Made by a program: the position numbers and the translations under genes
Shown here: positions 1-9,700 of the stretch, one piece after another
Position numbering within the stretch: the stretch's first letter is position 1
Layout: the number at the start of each line of letters is the position of its first letter
Source: Prasinococcaceae sp. CCMP 1430
Lineage: Eukaryota; Prasinodermophyta; Palmophyllophyceae; Prasinococcales; Prasinococcaceae
Direction: 5' to 3'
DNA: 23,445 nt
Assembly (NCBI GenBank): GCA_013416795.1
Contig: RQSC01000070.1
Location: 1 to 23,445 of the forward strand
The notes under the pieces: model-generated
Seen by the model: only the letters and a program-made list of their open reading frames with translations
Databases searched by the model: none
Told to the model about the DNA's origin: nothing

Positions 1-132
1 GGGGCGGAGCGGGGCCGCCCGCCGCCACGCCGCTCGCGCGCGCTCTGCCGCAGCGCCGCGACGCGACAAAGCCGCTCTCGCTTCTGCATTCTGCATACCG
101 ATCGTACGTTACACGTTGGCGCATGCGGTTTG
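1..132. other. Leader region upstream of kinesin gene
   Basis: This short GC-rich stretch lies before the first in-frame ATG of the kinesin. I see no recognisable gene. A TTTGATGGC motif at 129-137 overlaps the proposed start codon and recurs elsewhere in the window. Confidence 0.4.
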
Positions 133-3120
133 ATGGCCATCCCGTCCCCGCCGGTTGGGCGCGATTCGAAACAAAGCGAACGATCGCGCGCAGCGCGCCG
201 CCAACACCCGCCCGCGGCGACAGGCTGTGCTGTGCGCGCGCAGCGCACGGCGGGGCACACGGCGCGCGGCAGCCGCACGTCGGACAGCAGCCATGGTACC
301 CGTGATGGCGATCCGGCCCGCGGGTGGGCGGCGGGCGGGGCCGTCGAGGCACGGGGCGGAGCGAAGGGGGAGAGGAAAACGGACGGCGCGGATTCCGCCG
401 CCGCAGCAGCGATGCCGGCCGATGCGGCCGCCCGGCGCGCACCACCAAGCAAGATAAGGCCGCCCGCCGCGAGCGTCAAGCCACCCGCCGGCGCGGCGGG
501 CGAGGCGGGTGCAGACAGCGGTGACGCAGGGCACGGATTCGATGGGACGTCCGCGGCCGCCGTGCCGACGGCCATGCCGTTGCGCCGCGGACGGGCTTAC
601 GCACCTCCACCCGCGCTGCCGCTGCCGCTCGCAGGCCATTGCCAGGAGCCGCCTTCTTCGCTCACGAGGCACCCGCACACGCCGGCGACGGCTATCTCCA
701 CGGCGGTCTCGCGGCCGGCGTCCGCTCGTGGGGGCAACCGAGCGGACACGTCGCGCGAGCAACACGTGCGCGTTGTGGTGCGCGTGCGCCCTCACACGGC
801 GGCGCAGGACGCACCGCGGTGCGTTCGCGTGTGCGAAAATGGCACAATCACAGCAGTGACGCCCCCGACATCCTCCAACACTTCGAACACCGCGTTTGCA
901 TTCGATGCCGTGCTCGGAGAGGCTGCGACGCAGGCGGACACCTATGAAGTTGTCGCAGGGGACCTGGTGAAGCACGTGTGCAAGGGCTACAATGCGTGCG
1001 TGCTTGCATATGGGCAGACGGGCAGTGGGAAAACTCACACTATTTTGGGCGCCGATGGGGACGTCCAAGGTCTCGGCGTTGGGCCCCGCGCCCTGCATGC
1101 GCTCTTCCGCAGGCTCGAGGACGAGGAGCGCGTGGCATCGCTGAAGGTCTCGTTTGCTGAGGTGTACAATGAAGCCATCGGCGACCTTTTGGCCGAAACC
1201 GACCCGCTCGATAGAAGCGCCGGCGCCACCGGCCCCGGGGGCGCCTTCTCGCCTGGGGCGAGTGGCGGCCTCACGAGCTCTGGCGGCGGACTTCCCCTGC
1301 GCGAGGGCAAGGTGGGAGCCTACGTCGAGGGGCTCACATGGGTACCTGTGACATCGTATGGAGAGGCTCTGGAGGTGCTCGAGCAGGGCGCGGTGGAAAG
1401 GCGTGTGTCAGCAACGGAGATGAATGAGCAATCGAGCCGAAGCCACGCCGTCTTCACGCTCGAACTCAACCAGAAGGCTACGACGGACAGCCCAGCACTG
1501 TCCTCGCGTCTGCGCATAGTTGACTTGGCGGGGTCGGAGAGGCAGCGCACGGCAGGGACACGCGGCGAGAGCCTCAAGGAAACCTGCGGCATCAACTTGT
1601 CTCTGAGCTGCCTGGGCAATGTCATTCGAGGGCTGGCGCAGCACGCGCAGCAGCCGCAGCTGCCACAACCCCACATCCACTATCGAGACAGCAAGCTCAC
1701 ATTTTTGCTCAAGGATTCGCTCGGGGGCAATGCGTACACAGCGGTGTGCGCCACGGTCAGCTCGGCCATGGAGAATGCCGCCGAGACGATCAGCACGCTG
1801 CAATTCGCATCTCGATGCAAGCTCGTGCGCACTCGCGCTGTCGTGAACGAGGATCTCGAAGATGTCGAGGCGCTCAAGGCGGAGATCGCGAGACTCAGGA
1901 GGCAACTGAGCGACAGGCAGATCCCTGCGTCGAATCCCCTGGAGCCCACGCGTGTTTCTGATGCGACGCCGTCGATGGACGGGGAAGCGGCTGTCCGTGA
2001 AGGACCGGAGGATGTTCAAGGGGAGGGTGCATTGTCTGAGTCTGCCGACCAGTCGCCATCCGCGCCAACTGTAGGCGAGGCCTCTCTGGTGGAGGCGTCT
2101 CTTTCTGCTGCGCTCGCGGGCGCACTGCGACGGGAGCGAGGTCTCGAGCGCCACATGGCTGCTCTCGGCGACAAGATTGGCGCCCTTGAAGCTGAGCAGG
2201 ACGATCAGTCGGACGACGCCGGCCCCGAACAGGACTCACTGAAGCAGCAGCTGCTCCGCTTGCGAGCCGAGAACGCCCGCCTCTCGCAGCTCCTGGAGCC
2301 TGCCGCAGCTGAGGAGATCAGCGCCCTGCGAGCTGACGTGCGCGTGCTGCGGGACGAGGTCCTGGTCGCGCTCGCTACACGTGACGAGCGTGGCGTCGAG
2401 GCATCGCTCGGGGAGGAATCCTCGACATCGCGCGATGACCTGGTTGAGGTTTCGAAGATGTCCACGCAGCTCGAGACGTTTCGAGGGCGTGTGCAGGAGC
2501 TGGAGGAGGAGATCGCGCGGGCTGGCGAGCGCGAGGAGGAGGCGCGCCTGACCGCCATGGACACGGTCGCCGCCGAGCTGGCGCGCGAGTCTGAGGCGGC
2601 GCGCGCCGCCCGCACGCGGGCAGAGGTGGCCGAGCGCCGCCTGGCTGCACGCGAGGAGGAGCTCGCTGCTGCAGCGGCGGCAGAGAGGCGCGAGCAGCGT
2701 GCCATGGACGCCCGCACCGCACCGACGGCGGGCGCGGACGAGAGCTGCAGGGGCGCGAAAAGCGAGGCCACCGCGGAAGCGTGTCCGCCGTCCGCCGTCG
2801 GCGCCGTCGGCACCGCCACCGCCGACGGCGCTGGCGGTGCGGGCGCTCCTACCCCTGGGTTGAACTCGTTGGACGACAGCCTCGACGAGTCAATCTGCAT
2901 GCTCGCGGCGACCGTCGGTCCGGCTGGAGTGGCTGAGGCCATGAGCGACGCCATCGAGGCGCTGCGCGCCGAGCTCGCTGAGGAGCGCCATCGCGCGGAC
3001 GATGCGCAGGCGCGCTGTAGCGCCGCCGAGCGTCGCGCCGATGAGCTGGAGGCTGTGCTCCACGACAGCGAGGTCCTGCGCCAAGCCAAAGAGGCGAGGA
3101 GCCCGGGATGGGCGTGGTGA
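133..3120 (+). CDS. Kinesin motor protein, kinesin-12 (KIF15)-like
   Basis: This is an ATP-driven microtubule motor with an N-terminal motor domain. The open frame from ATG 133 gives 995 aa. Residues 1 to about 210 are Ala/Arg/Pro-rich low complexity with no recognisable domain, so the true start may be later or an intron may be missed. The motor spans about 210-570. It starts at VRVVVRVRP and carries the P-loop GQTGSGKT (294-301), the switch I motif NEQSSRSH, the switch II motif VDLAGSER, and YRDSKLTFLLKDSLGGNA. The string LSLSCLGNVI and the neck-like VVNED segment after the motor resemble kinesin-12/KIF15, but subfamily placement from motifs alone is tentative. The C-terminal half is predicted coiled coil (long Glu/Ala/Arg heptad-like runs), interrupted by a Gly/Ala/Thr-rich linker near 860-910. 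It is convergent with the golgin gene. The kinesin call is secure; the N-terminus is not. Confidence 0.9.
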   Translation: MAIPSPPVGRDSKQSERSRAARRQHPPAATGCAVRAQRTAGHTARGSRTSDSSHGTRDGDPARGWAAGGAVEARGGAKGERKTDGADSAAAAAMPADAAARRAPPSKIRPPAASVKPPAGAAGEAGADSGDAGHGFDGTSAAAVPTAMPLRRGRAYAPPPALPLPLAGHCQEPPSSLTRHPHTPATAISTAVSRPASARGGNRADTSREQHVRVVVRVRPHTAAQDAPRCVRVCENGTITAVTPPTSSNTSNTAFAFDAVLGEAATQADTYEVVAGDLVKHVCKGYNACVLAYGQTGSGKTHTILGADGDVQGLGVGPRALHALFRRLEDEERVASLKVSFAEVYNEAIGDLLAETDPLDRSAGATGPGGAFSPGASGGLTSSGGGLPLREGKVGAYVEGLTWVPVTSYGEALEVLEQGAVERRVSATEMNEQSSRSHAVFTLELNQKATTDSPALSSRLRIVDLAGSERQRTAGTRGESLKETCGINLSLSCLGNVIRGLAQHAQQPQLPQPHIHYRDSKLTFLLKDSLGGNAYTAVCATVSSAMENAAETISTLQFASRCKLVRTRAVVNEDLEDVEALKAEIARLRRQLSDRQIPASNPLEPTRVSDATPSMDGEAAVREGPEDVQGEGALSESADQSPSAPTVGEASLVEASLSAALAGALRRERGLERHMAALGDKIGALEAEQDDQSDDAGPEQDSLKQQLLRLRAENARLSQLLEPAAAEEISALRADVRVLRDEVLVALATRDERGVEASLGEESSTSRDDLVEVSKMSTQLETFRGRVQELEEEIARAGEREEEARLTAMDTVAAELARESEAARAARTRAEVAERRLAAREEELAAAAAAERREQRAMDARTAPTAGADESCRGAKSEATAEACPPSAVGAVGTATADGAGGAGAPTPGLNSLDDSLDESICMLAATVGPAGVAEAMSDAIEALRAELAEERHRADDAQARCSAAERRADELEAVLHDSEVLRQAKEARSPGWAW

Positions 3121-3376
3121 GCTCTCTGACACCACCATAACAGCAGGCCGGCGGCGGCCGCTGATATCACTAAGGAAGGATGGTGCGCTCACCACTGCAT
3201 GCCATAATGGCTTTTGAGCGCACCGAATAATATATCGTTAATGTTGCGGACATGGCAAGGCATAGAAAGCAACGGGTGCAGCTGAGTCAGCCGCCTTTAA
3301 CGAGAGCTGTCCTTGGCGGGCGGAGTCTCTGCCGCGCGCGCGTGCACCGGCACGCGGCACGCAAGGCTCTGAGGTC
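3121..3376. other. Convergent intergenic region, kinesin/golgin
   Basis: 256 bp between two convergent stop codons. It contains a short AT-rich patch (about 3225-3245). It presumably holds both 3' UTRs. No gene, RNA or canonical AATAAA signal was seen. Confidence 0.4.
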
Positions 3377-4813
3377 TCATCGCTCGTGGCTCTTATTTTC
3401 CGTGCCATGTTTTTCGTCCGCGCCAAACACCGCGCGCTTCGCCTGCGCCCAAAGAAGCATGAGAGTCACGAGCCCCTGCAAGCAGAGCATCCACAGCGCG
3501 AACACGGTGACGATGCCGCGCTGGCTGAGCATGCGCCGCCCCGCACGGTCCACGCGTCGCGCCATGCGCATGGCCTGCGCGACCTTGCCCTTGTCCTTGC
3601 CGTTGTCATCGTCGTAATCGAGCTCCGCGTCGTCGGCGTCATCGGCGGTCCCGCGCCTTGCGGCAAGCGCCGCCATCGCGTCGCCACTCGAAGCGATCTC
3701 TCGCCGCCGCGCCGTCACCCGCTCGAGCTGGTTGCGAAGGGTGGCTCGCTCCTCGCCAATCGCGGTCACGCGCGCCTCTTTCGCTGCGAGCTCCTCAGTG
3801 AGGGCTACCACTCGGCGCTCCAGGGCGGCCTCGCGCTCTGCGGGTGTTCCTCGGTGCGCCTGCGCAGGTTTTCGGTGCAGAGGTTGGCGCGCGGCCGCGG
3901 CAGCAGTTGCCGTGCGTTCCGCGTCGATGCGTTCCGCTCGCGCGCGCAATTCTTCCGCCTCCGCCTCCAGCTGCTCAGCCTCGGCCTCGGCCGCTGCGAC
4001 CGCGCTCGCGGTGCCCACTTGTTCCCCCGACTCGAGGAATTTGGCCTCAATCTCATCGGCCTCGCGCTCTGCCGCGACCGCCACTCCCTCTTCTGCGATG
4101 GCCGCGCGCTCCGAGTCCGCGGCTGCACGTAGGCGCTCGCTCGCCACGGCGCGCGCCTCGTCCATCGCTCGCCGATAGGCAGCCGCCTCCGCCTCTGCCC
4201 TCTCACGGATGGCGTCCGCCTCGCCGGCGGCCTCTCGTGCGTCGCGCGCAGCCACACCTCGCTCGCCTGCGCCGCGCGCGCTCTCCTCGCGCACCTGCTG
4301 CAGCTCGGCCGCGTAGAGCTCCTCGGCGAGAGCCGCTGACTGCGCCTGCTCCTCTGCCGCGGCCTCCAGCGCGGCCGCGCGCGCCCACTGCTCGCGCACC
4401 TGCGCCAGGCATTTCTCGAATTCCTGCTGCAGCTCTTGCCGCGGCCACGCACCAGAGAGCCCCCCCGCAGCGTCCAGAGCCGCCACGGACTTTCGCAGCG
4501 CGGCGAGGGCGGGATCTGACAAGCTGCTGGGATCCTCAGCGCCAGTGCCGTCGAGCGCAGTGCGCGCAAGCGGGCCGAGCGCCACTGGCGCCTCGGCGGT
4601 GCGCGGCACGCCCCCGAGGTGGACCTCGACGTCCCCTGCGGCAGAGCTGTCCCTTGGCTGCGGCTGGTGCTCGGTGCCCGTGGCGCCCCCGTCGTGCACA
4701 ACCTCTCGTGCGGCGTCGAGCACGGCGAGCGGCGTCTCGCCGTCCGCGGCCTTCTGCGCGGCCTTGGCGTCGATGCTCTCGAGCCAGCTTCCCACGGCGC
4801 GGAACGCCGACAT
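3377..4813 (-). CDS. Golgin-84-like tail-anchored coiled-coil protein
   Basis: The uninterrupted 478-aa frame has the architecture of golgin-84 (GOLGA5, plant GC1/GC2): a Golgi-membrane tether anchored by one C-terminal helix. The N-terminus (FRAVGSWLESIDAKAAQKAA) resembles the short amphipathic start of golgin-84 proteins. Residues about 20-115 are a low-complexity linker. About 120-395 is long Ala/Glu/Arg coiled coil. The C-terminus has a DRAGRRMLSQRG juxtamembrane segment followed by a hydrophobic segment at about 433-455 and a short polar tail, matching the family pattern of a tail anchor. CASP-type golgins share this layout and are the main alternative. Sequence identity to golgins is low outside the two ends, so this is an architecture-based call. 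The start at 4813 is the only ATG giving the amphipathic N-terminus. The gene shares a divergent promoter region with the dihydroorotase. Confidence 0.65.
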   Translation of the reverse strand: MSAFRAVGSWLESIDAKAAQKAADGETPLAVLDAAREVVHDGGATGTEHQPQPRDSSAAGDVEVHLGGVPRTAEAPVALGPLARTALDGTGAEDPSSLSDPALAALRKSVAALDAAGGLSGAWPRQELQQEFEKCLAQVREQWARAAALEAAAEEQAQSAALAEELYAAELQQVREESARGAGERGVAARDAREAAGEADAIRERAEAEAAAYRRAMDEARAVASERLRAAADSERAAIAEEGVAVAAEREADEIEAKFLESGEQVGTASAVAAAEAEAEQLEAEAEELRARAERIDAERTATAAAAARQPLHRKPAQAHRGTPAEREAALERRVVALTEELAAKEARVTAIGEERATLRNQLERVTARRREIASSGDAMAALAARRGTADDADDAELDYDDDNGKDKGKVAQAMRMARRVDRAGRRMLSQRGIVTVFALWMLCLQGLVTLMLLWAQAKRAVFGADEKHGTENKSHER

Positions 4814-5175
4814 CGCGCGTGCGCGCGCCTCTCAACAACCCCTCCCCCCTTCTACGCCCAGGGCGCGTCCCTGCCGCACCCGCGCCGCCGCGCACCGCGG
4901 CACGCGCGCGCCTTGTGGCAACCCCCTCCGGTCGCTCCCCCCCCCCCCCACACCTGAGCAACACCCGCCCCGTCCAGCTGCTGCGCGCGCTGCGGGCGGC
5001 CTCGAATTTGGTCCGCCCCTCAGGTTTAGGTTTTAGTGAGTTAGGGTTTATCTTTAGGGTCACACCCAGGTGAGGTTGCGGTTCTGTGTCAGGATTTGAA
5101 GACGAGGTACGCGTGGCTTTCAGGGTTCGGTTTCGACCGAAGTATTCAAATCGCTCGTGTGTGTGCGTTCATCAA
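4814..5175. promoter_or_regulatory. Divergent promoter region, golgin / dihydroorotase
   Basis: 362 bp between two start codons pointing away from each other. It has a 13-C run at 4937-4949 and a degenerate telomere-like patch at about 5022-5061 that contains a perfect TTAGGGTTT. No gene is recognisable. Its role as a promoter is inferred from position. Confidence 0.5.
5041..5049 (+). promoter_or_regulatory. Telo-box-like motif TTAGGGTTT
   Basis: Exact reverse complement of the plant telo-box AAACCCTAA. It sits in a T/G-rich patch with further TTTAGG and TTTAGGG strings nearby, 135 bp before the dihydroorotase ATG. The function in this organism is inferred. Confidence 0.4.
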
Positions 5176-6683
5176 ATGCGGCGGTAAACCTCAAAGGAGC
5201 CGCCGTCGCGCGGCCGGCCGGCGGCTGGGGCGGGCTCGGGGGACTGAGAGGAGGGGTGGGAGGCCCGCGCGCCGCACCGCCGCGCGCGCCGCCGACGCCA
5301 GCCTCACGCTACGCGCTCCCGATGACTGGCACCTGCACGTCCGCGACGGCGCGGGGCTGGCGTCGGTGGTGCCGCACTCGGCCTCCAATTTTCGCCGCGC
5401 CGTCATCATGCCAAACCTCACACCGCCGGTGACGACCATCGAGATGGCCGCCGCGTACCGCGCGCGCATCGAGGCGGCGGTGCCCGCCGACGTGAGCTTC
5501 GAGCCGCGTATGGCGCTCTACCTCACCGACAACACGACTGCGGAGGACGTCGCCGAGGCGCATGAAGCAGGCATCGTGCACGGGTACAAGCTCTACCCCG
5601 CGGGGGCGACCACAAACTCAGACGCGGGCGTCACCGACCTCGCAAACTGTGCGGATGCGCTCAAGGCCATGGAGGCGCTCGGCGTGCCGCTCATGGTGCA
5701 CGGCGAGGTGACGCACTCGCACGTGGACATTTTCGACCGCGAGGCGAAGTTCCTGCAGGAGGTGCTCGCGCCGCTGCTCGAGGCGCATCCAGGCCTCAAG
5801 CTAGGTACGATGATATCGCACGGCGGTGCCGCACGCGCGCGCGTTGCCGTGGTCTGGTCTGACGCGCGCTTGGGACGCGCCTTTGCTCCACCCGCGCGAG
5901 CGCAGTCGTGGAACACTGCACCACTGCGGAGGCTGCAGCCTTCGTCAGCTCGGCTGGTGAGAACGTCGGAGCGACCGTCACCCCGCAGCACCTGCTGCTA
6001 AACAGGAACGCGCTATTGGTCGGCGGGATGCGGCCGCACAACTTTTGCCTCCCGGTGCGTGAGAATCGCGCAGCGCGATTGTTCAATATGTGCTGGTTCT
6101 CGGCGCCGACCCGTCCCGAACGATCACGTGCGCTGACATCAACGGGCTCTGGGCGCGTGCCATGTGCCATCCCCCTTCCCCTCCAGGTTTTGAAGCGCGA
6201 GACGCACCGGCAGGCGCTCGTTGATGCGGTGACCTCGAGCGCCGTCGGCCACAAGTTCTTCCTCGGCACGGACTCCGCACCCCACCCAAAGGGCGCGAAG
6301 GAGGTGCGACACGCGATGCGCGATGTCGACGCGCCAGGCACAAGTACTGCGATCGCCCAGCGCTTGCGTACCTGTACACTGACATTGGTCGCGCGCGCAC
6401 GCCTACGTACGCGCAGTCGGCGTGCGGCTGTGCGGGGTGCTTTTCCGCGTACGCCGCGCTTCCACTGTACGCGCACGCGTTCGAGGACGCGGGAGCGCTC
6501 GACAAGCTTGAGGGCTTCGCCTCGCTCAATGGCCCGCGCTTCTACGGCCTTGAGCCCAACGAAGACACTGTGACTCTCGTCAGGGAGAACTGGAGAGTGC
6601 CGGATGAGTACGAATTCGCTGACACGGTGGTGGTGCCTCTCAAGGCGGGGGAGACGCTGCGTTGGAAGCTCAGCGATCAATAA
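5176..6683 (+). CDS. pyrC: Dihydroorotase, PyrC type (five exons)
   Basis: It catalyses reversible cyclisation of carbamoyl-aspartate to dihydroorotate, step three of pyrimidine synthesis. The model is join(5176..5183, 5302..5804, 5906..6054, 6187..6303, 6417..6683): 347 aa, close to the 348 aa of E. coli PyrC, and colinear end to end. All metal and substrate residues expected of the family are visible: H13 and H15 in [10 protein letters not shown]41 in MPNL, the carboxylated Lys K99 in [10 protein letters not shown]136 in MVHGE, H174 in VVEH, D249 in GTDSAPH. The Cys-rich CGCAGC loop follows. The 8-nt first exon is inferred: no in-frame ATG exists upstream of exon 2, and splicing from GTAAAC at 5184 restores a PyrC-length N-terminus. 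With this start there is no targeting peptide, unlike plant mitochondrial enzymes, so an upstream alternative first exon remains possible. It is convergent with the jouberin gene. Confidence 0.93.
5184..5301 (+). other. Dihydroorotase intron 1 (118 nt)
   Basis: Donor GTAAAC, acceptor GCCAG, with a CTGAG branch-like motif 54 nt before the acceptor. It is inferred to supply the missing start codon. It is the least certain intron of the gene. Confidence 0.55.
5805..5905 (+). other. Dihydroorotase intron 2 (101 nt)
   Basis: Donor GTACGA, acceptor GCGCAG, branch-like CTGAC at 5859-5863. Splicing restores the conserved string [14 protein letters not shown]. Confidence 0.92.
6055..6186 (+). other. 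Dihydroorotase intron 3 (132 nt)
   Basis: Donor GTGCGT, acceptor CTCCAG after a C/T tract, CTGAC at 6133-6137. Its length is a multiple of three and it has no stop, so retention would insert 44 residues into the conserved FCLPVLKRE block. Confidence 0.92.
6304..6416 (+). other. Dihydroorotase intron 4 (113 nt)
   Basis: Donor GTGCGA, acceptor GCGCAG, CTGAC at 6379-6383. Splicing joins PKGAKE to SACGCAGCF, as in PyrC proteins. Confidence 0.92.
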
Positions 6684-6797
6684 TACGTGCATGTTGTCAC
6701 GCGAAGAGCGCGCACACGCTTTCAAGCGAGACTGCCAGCCGACTGTCTTGACATAGATTGTGTTACAACGGGTACTGCCGACGCTGCGAGGATCCCC
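6684..6797. other. Short convergent intergenic region
   Basis: 114 bp between the convergent dihydroorotase and jouberin stop codons. A TGTAA on the minus strand (6763-6767), about 30 nt after the jouberin stop, is the poly(A) motif used by green algae. One occurrence is weak evidence. Confidence 0.3.
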
Positions 6798-9700
6798 TCA
6801 GTCGTCATAGCGCGCGCTCGCCCGCGCCGCCGCCTTGGCTTTCATTTCGTCCAGGCGAGCCATGATGCGCCCGGCAGCTCGACCGCCCTGCGAGGGCGCG
6901 ACGATGGTCCCGGCAGTCGTCCTCGAACCCGAGTCGTCCACGACTGGCGGTTGAGAGACTGAGCCGCTGGAAACGCCCGAGCCGCCCGCCTGCGATCCGC
7001 CGGCGCCCATCCCGCTGAAGGGAGGCCGTCGCGCAGCCAGCGCTCCGTCGCTGTTGCCGCCGCCGAAGCCTAGCGAGCTCGACGGGGCAGCTGCCGGCAG
7101 TGACGCAGAGGCAGGTGCGCTGGGCACCGCCTCGGCCTTCCGCGCTTCCAGCTTGGCGGACACTGCGCCCTTCGTGGGACGCAGGCGAGGGATGCTCGAG
7201 CGCGAGCTAGGCCGCGCCGAAAATGCAGAGGACTGTGGCGGCATCGGCTGGACTTCCGGGTCGGGCACCGGCGCTGTGCTTTTTCCCATCCCTCGTTCGT
7301 CCTCCCGCACCTTGGCGAGCATCGAGCGCACCATCGCAGGCGTGAGTTTGTCCGGAAGGTGGAGCCTCTTGCGCTGCTTGGGCGGCGCCGCGGGTAGATG
7401 GAGGGGAAGCAGCGCTGGGCGCGGACCTCCACGCTTGAAGCGAGCTTCCGAGTCGAGCAGCGATTGCGCCGCCTCGGCAATCTGGGGCGACCAATCGTGC
7501 ACCTCAGGCTCTACAGCCGAACCAAAGGCGCCCACGGCGATGGCATGCTCTGTCGGTGACCAGCACAACGAGTCCAGGGGCTGCCCCTTGAGGTCGATTC
7601 CAAACAGCGTGGCGGATTCGCCACTGGTCCAGCTCCAGATGATGCAGCGACCGTCTTCCGAACCAGCCAGTAGCCACGCCCCGTCGGGGCTGATTGAGAG
7701 CGCCTGCGTGGCTGCCGGGCGGTGCGACGAGCACTGCACACCCCAGAAAGGTCTCCCCCCCTCCATCGTGGTCAGGTTGATGGTCACCAGTGCTGACGCA
7801 TGTGATAGCGCAGCCATCTCCTCGCCGTTGGGGTGCATCGCGAGCGCCGCGATGGGCGCCCCACCGAGACCTGCAAAGGTGCGCAGCAGTGTGAGCTGCG
7901 ATGCCCTGCCTCCCGCCTCGACGCCGCCACCGACGTCAATGCCCACCTCGCGGATGTGCCCATCCGCGCAGCCAAGGTACGCGCGCGATCCGGAGGGAGT
8001 CATTGCAAGCGCGTTGCCGTACGCATCAGTCCCAACGCCGAGCTGCAAGTCGGCGACGACGCTCGCCATGCCCGTCGTGGTGGCATCCCATAGGCGCAGC
8101 GCGCCGTCGTAGCAGGAAGTCAGCACGTGGCGGCCGTCCTCGAGGTTGCTTCCAGCAGACGCCTCGTCCACCCATGCCGCCGCGTACACAAAGCCCGCGT
8201 GCTGCATGACCGCACGCGCGGAGCCACGGCCGCGCAGCACCTCCACAGGGCCGACGCCACCCTCCGGAGCCATTGCCACGTTCCAAACCTTCGCTGTGAA
8301 GTCTGAGCTCGCACTGATCAGCTCGGTTCCCGTCTTGCTCCAACGCATGTCGTACACCATGTCGTAGTGCGGCTCAAGCGTCGCCTCCAGCTTCAACGTC
8401 GCCGTGGAGTAGAGGCGGATGGAGAAGCTTGTGTCTGCGTCGCCGATGGCCGCAGCGATGACGCTGCCGTCGGGCGAGAACGCCAAGGCCGATGCGCCCG
8501 TCAGCCCTGAGTCGAGGAAGCCCGCGCGGCGGTTGGGCACCTGGCACGGCTCCCCGAGGCCGCGGCGGAGGTGTACGCGGGGGTCGATCTTTGGTTCGCT
8601 GCCGGCCACCTCGGCAAGCTCCATGCCTTCCTCCTCTGCCGTTTTGCGCGGCGCCGGAAGTCGCCCGCCAGCCAGAAGCTGCTCAACGGTGAGACGGCCC
8701 TGCTCCTCTTGAAACGGCCACATCGCGCGGTCAACCCTGGCGCGCCCCGATGGCCTAGGCATCGCCGTCAGCCTGATTCGCAGGACGCCGGGGTACGCCT
8801 CCGCGACGGCGGGCGCGCATACGCAGGAGAAGAGCCCGTTGCTTTTGGGCGGGACGTTCTCGTCGGAGGGCATAAAGTCCTTGTGGGCAGCGTTGCAGTA
8901 CGCACGGTACTCGTCGTACACTCCCGGGGGCTTGCTTGTCGAGCCGACTGCCTTGTACGAAGCCGAGCGCGTCCACTCCCGCAGCTTGATGTTGACGTCG
9001 CCGTGCTTCTTGACGCCGCCCTTCGGCCGCAGCCGCAGGAAGCCCCACGCGACTGGGTACGCGCCGTCCCTGCTGCGGAAGGCGCCACGCATGTTACGAT
9101 ACGCGTCGTAGCTGCCAGCAGGTTGCAGCACTTCGAAGAGGGCGAGAGCGGAGCTGGTCGGCGAAAGCAGGTTGTCCCAGTCCTCGTCAATGACGAGCTC
9201 CTCGTTCCAGCGCGCGACCATCACGTCGCTGGTCACACCGGAGCTGTTCGGCTTGGTGTTGTCGCCTAGCACGTACGGGGAGGTCTGAAAGGGCTCGATG
9301 TGCGGGGGCGCATGGCGCGCAGTCACTGCTGTCCGCGAGGGATTCGACTTGCTGACATACGCGCCCGTTGCCGCATCCACCAGATGCACGCGCACCACCG
9401 GCGCCGTCACGAGCGCATCCGGCACAAGCGCATCAAGCTCGCGGATGATCAGGCTCACCATGCAGCCAGGATGCGGCGGCGCGTAGTCGGCGTCGCGGAC
9501 AGCTGCCAGCGAAGCGCCCGTGGCAACGCGCGGCGTGAAGAAGGATGGCCCGCCCTGCGCGACCTCACGCGCCGCACCGGCGGCCCCGATGGGTGCCATA
9601 GGAAGCGACGGCACTTTCGTGGGCGCGGCGGCCCCGCCCAGCCCGCGCTGCAGTTCAGAGGCCGCCGCGACGTACGCCGAGGGGCCCAAAGACTCGGGCG

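Noticed and set aside
3119-3145. 27-nt GT-AG mini-intron at the kinesin 3' end, containing CTGAC
   Set aside because: It is far shorter than every other intron here, and splicing would add only a short unremarkable tail. The normal stop is simpler.
5022-5061. Chromosome end or true interstitial telomere array
   Set aside because: The repeats are few and degenerate and sit between two genes; a promoter motif is the simpler reading.
3844-5073. 409-codon plus-strand frame opposite the golgin
   Set aside because: Arg/Pro/Ala low complexity only; a shadow of the coiled-coil gene on the other strand.
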